Part shown: piece after piece, positions 63,908 to 64,000 of the stretch
How positions within the stretch are numbered: position 1 is the first letter of the stretch
Layout of the letters: each line of letters opens with the position of its first letter
Assembly: GCA_002633005.1 (NCBI GenBank)
Contig: NMRA01000077.1
Coordinates: forward strand, 666,498-730,497
Reading direction: 5' to 3'
DNA length: 64,000 nucleotides
Source: Phoronis australis
Taxonomy: Eukaryota; Phoronida; Phoronidae
Translations under genes and position numbers: made by a program
Notes under the pieces: generated by a model
What the model saw: the letters and a program-made list of their open reading frames with translations, nothing else
The model's database searches: none
What the model was told of the DNA's origin: nothing

Positions 63908-64000
63908 CTGAAACATTATGGCGTTTTCTCGGTGCTCCCAACTTGTTCGATGCTATAGCCCAACAACAAGTTGGGAAGAACACCCCTGTAGCCAATATCT
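63908..64000 (-). repeat. Dispersed repeat, copy 2 (cut by the window edge)
   Basis: Its reverse complement matches 45657-45750 in order: AGATATTGGCTACAG, CCCAACTTGTTG, GAACAAGTTGGG and AACGCCATAATG. Confidence 0.75.

Larger units (their letters stand above)
63206..64000. other. 3' flank of the ERG gene
   Basis: Beyond the poly(A) signal the sequence is a degenerate tandem array (63290-63808), then fragments of two dispersed repeat families (63813-63870 and 63908-64000). No new gene begins before the window ends. Confidence 0.65.

Overview
This is an animal (eukaryotic) genomic window that holds most of one plus-strand gene. The gene is an ERG-type voltage-gated potassium channel of the KCNH2/6/7 subfamily. 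Seventeen short exons with canonical splice signals and consistent phases can be read from 1891 to about 63121, and a probable 12-nt microexon adds to them. Together they give about 1,000 codons: the post-PAS linker, S1-S6 with an SVGFGN selectivity filter, the C-linker, the cyclic-nucleotide-binding homology domain and the C-terminal tetramerising coiled coil. The N-terminal PAS exons are not here and should lie upstream of base 1. A poly(A) signal follows the last exon. Most introns are large (up to about 10 kb), the DNA is AT-rich, the repeats are unlike vertebrate SINE/LINE families, and the channel core is close to but distinct from vertebrate ERG. This suggests an invertebrate, possibly a marine deuterostome (hemichordate, echinoderm or amphioxus). 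The species cannot be fixed from the sequence.

Layout: 1-1890 is upstream intron. 1891-2805 holds two linker exons. 13253-13470 is the exon before S1. 22244-30720 encodes the membrane domain in four exons. 34485-36283 encodes the C-linker and cNBHD in three exons. 38135-38146 is the candidate microexon. 42801-54711 encodes the low-complexity C-terminal tail in five exons. 61757-63121 encodes the coiled coil and terminus. The coiled-coil exon appears twice around a 24-N gap, most likely uncollapsed haplotypes rather than a real exon duplication.

The introns are full of mobile and repetitive DNA. There are three related elements with AATAAGC-type inverted termini. A TTAA-flanked element of about 6 kb carries a frameshifted THAP domain, into which a retrotransposon RNase H fragment has inserted. 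A Tc1/mariner transposase pseudogene is present, as are several foldback or MITE-like hairpins, tRNA-derived SINE-like sequences and more than a dozen minisatellites with 10-63 bp units. I found no second functional protein gene, no bona fide tRNA or rRNA gene and no CRISPR array. I found no convincing new multi-gene system. The observations most worth checking are the microexon, the haplotype duplication, the tandem 3' acceptors, the THAP/TTAA element, the paired tRNA-like hairpin and the recurrent CTCF-like motifs in repeats.
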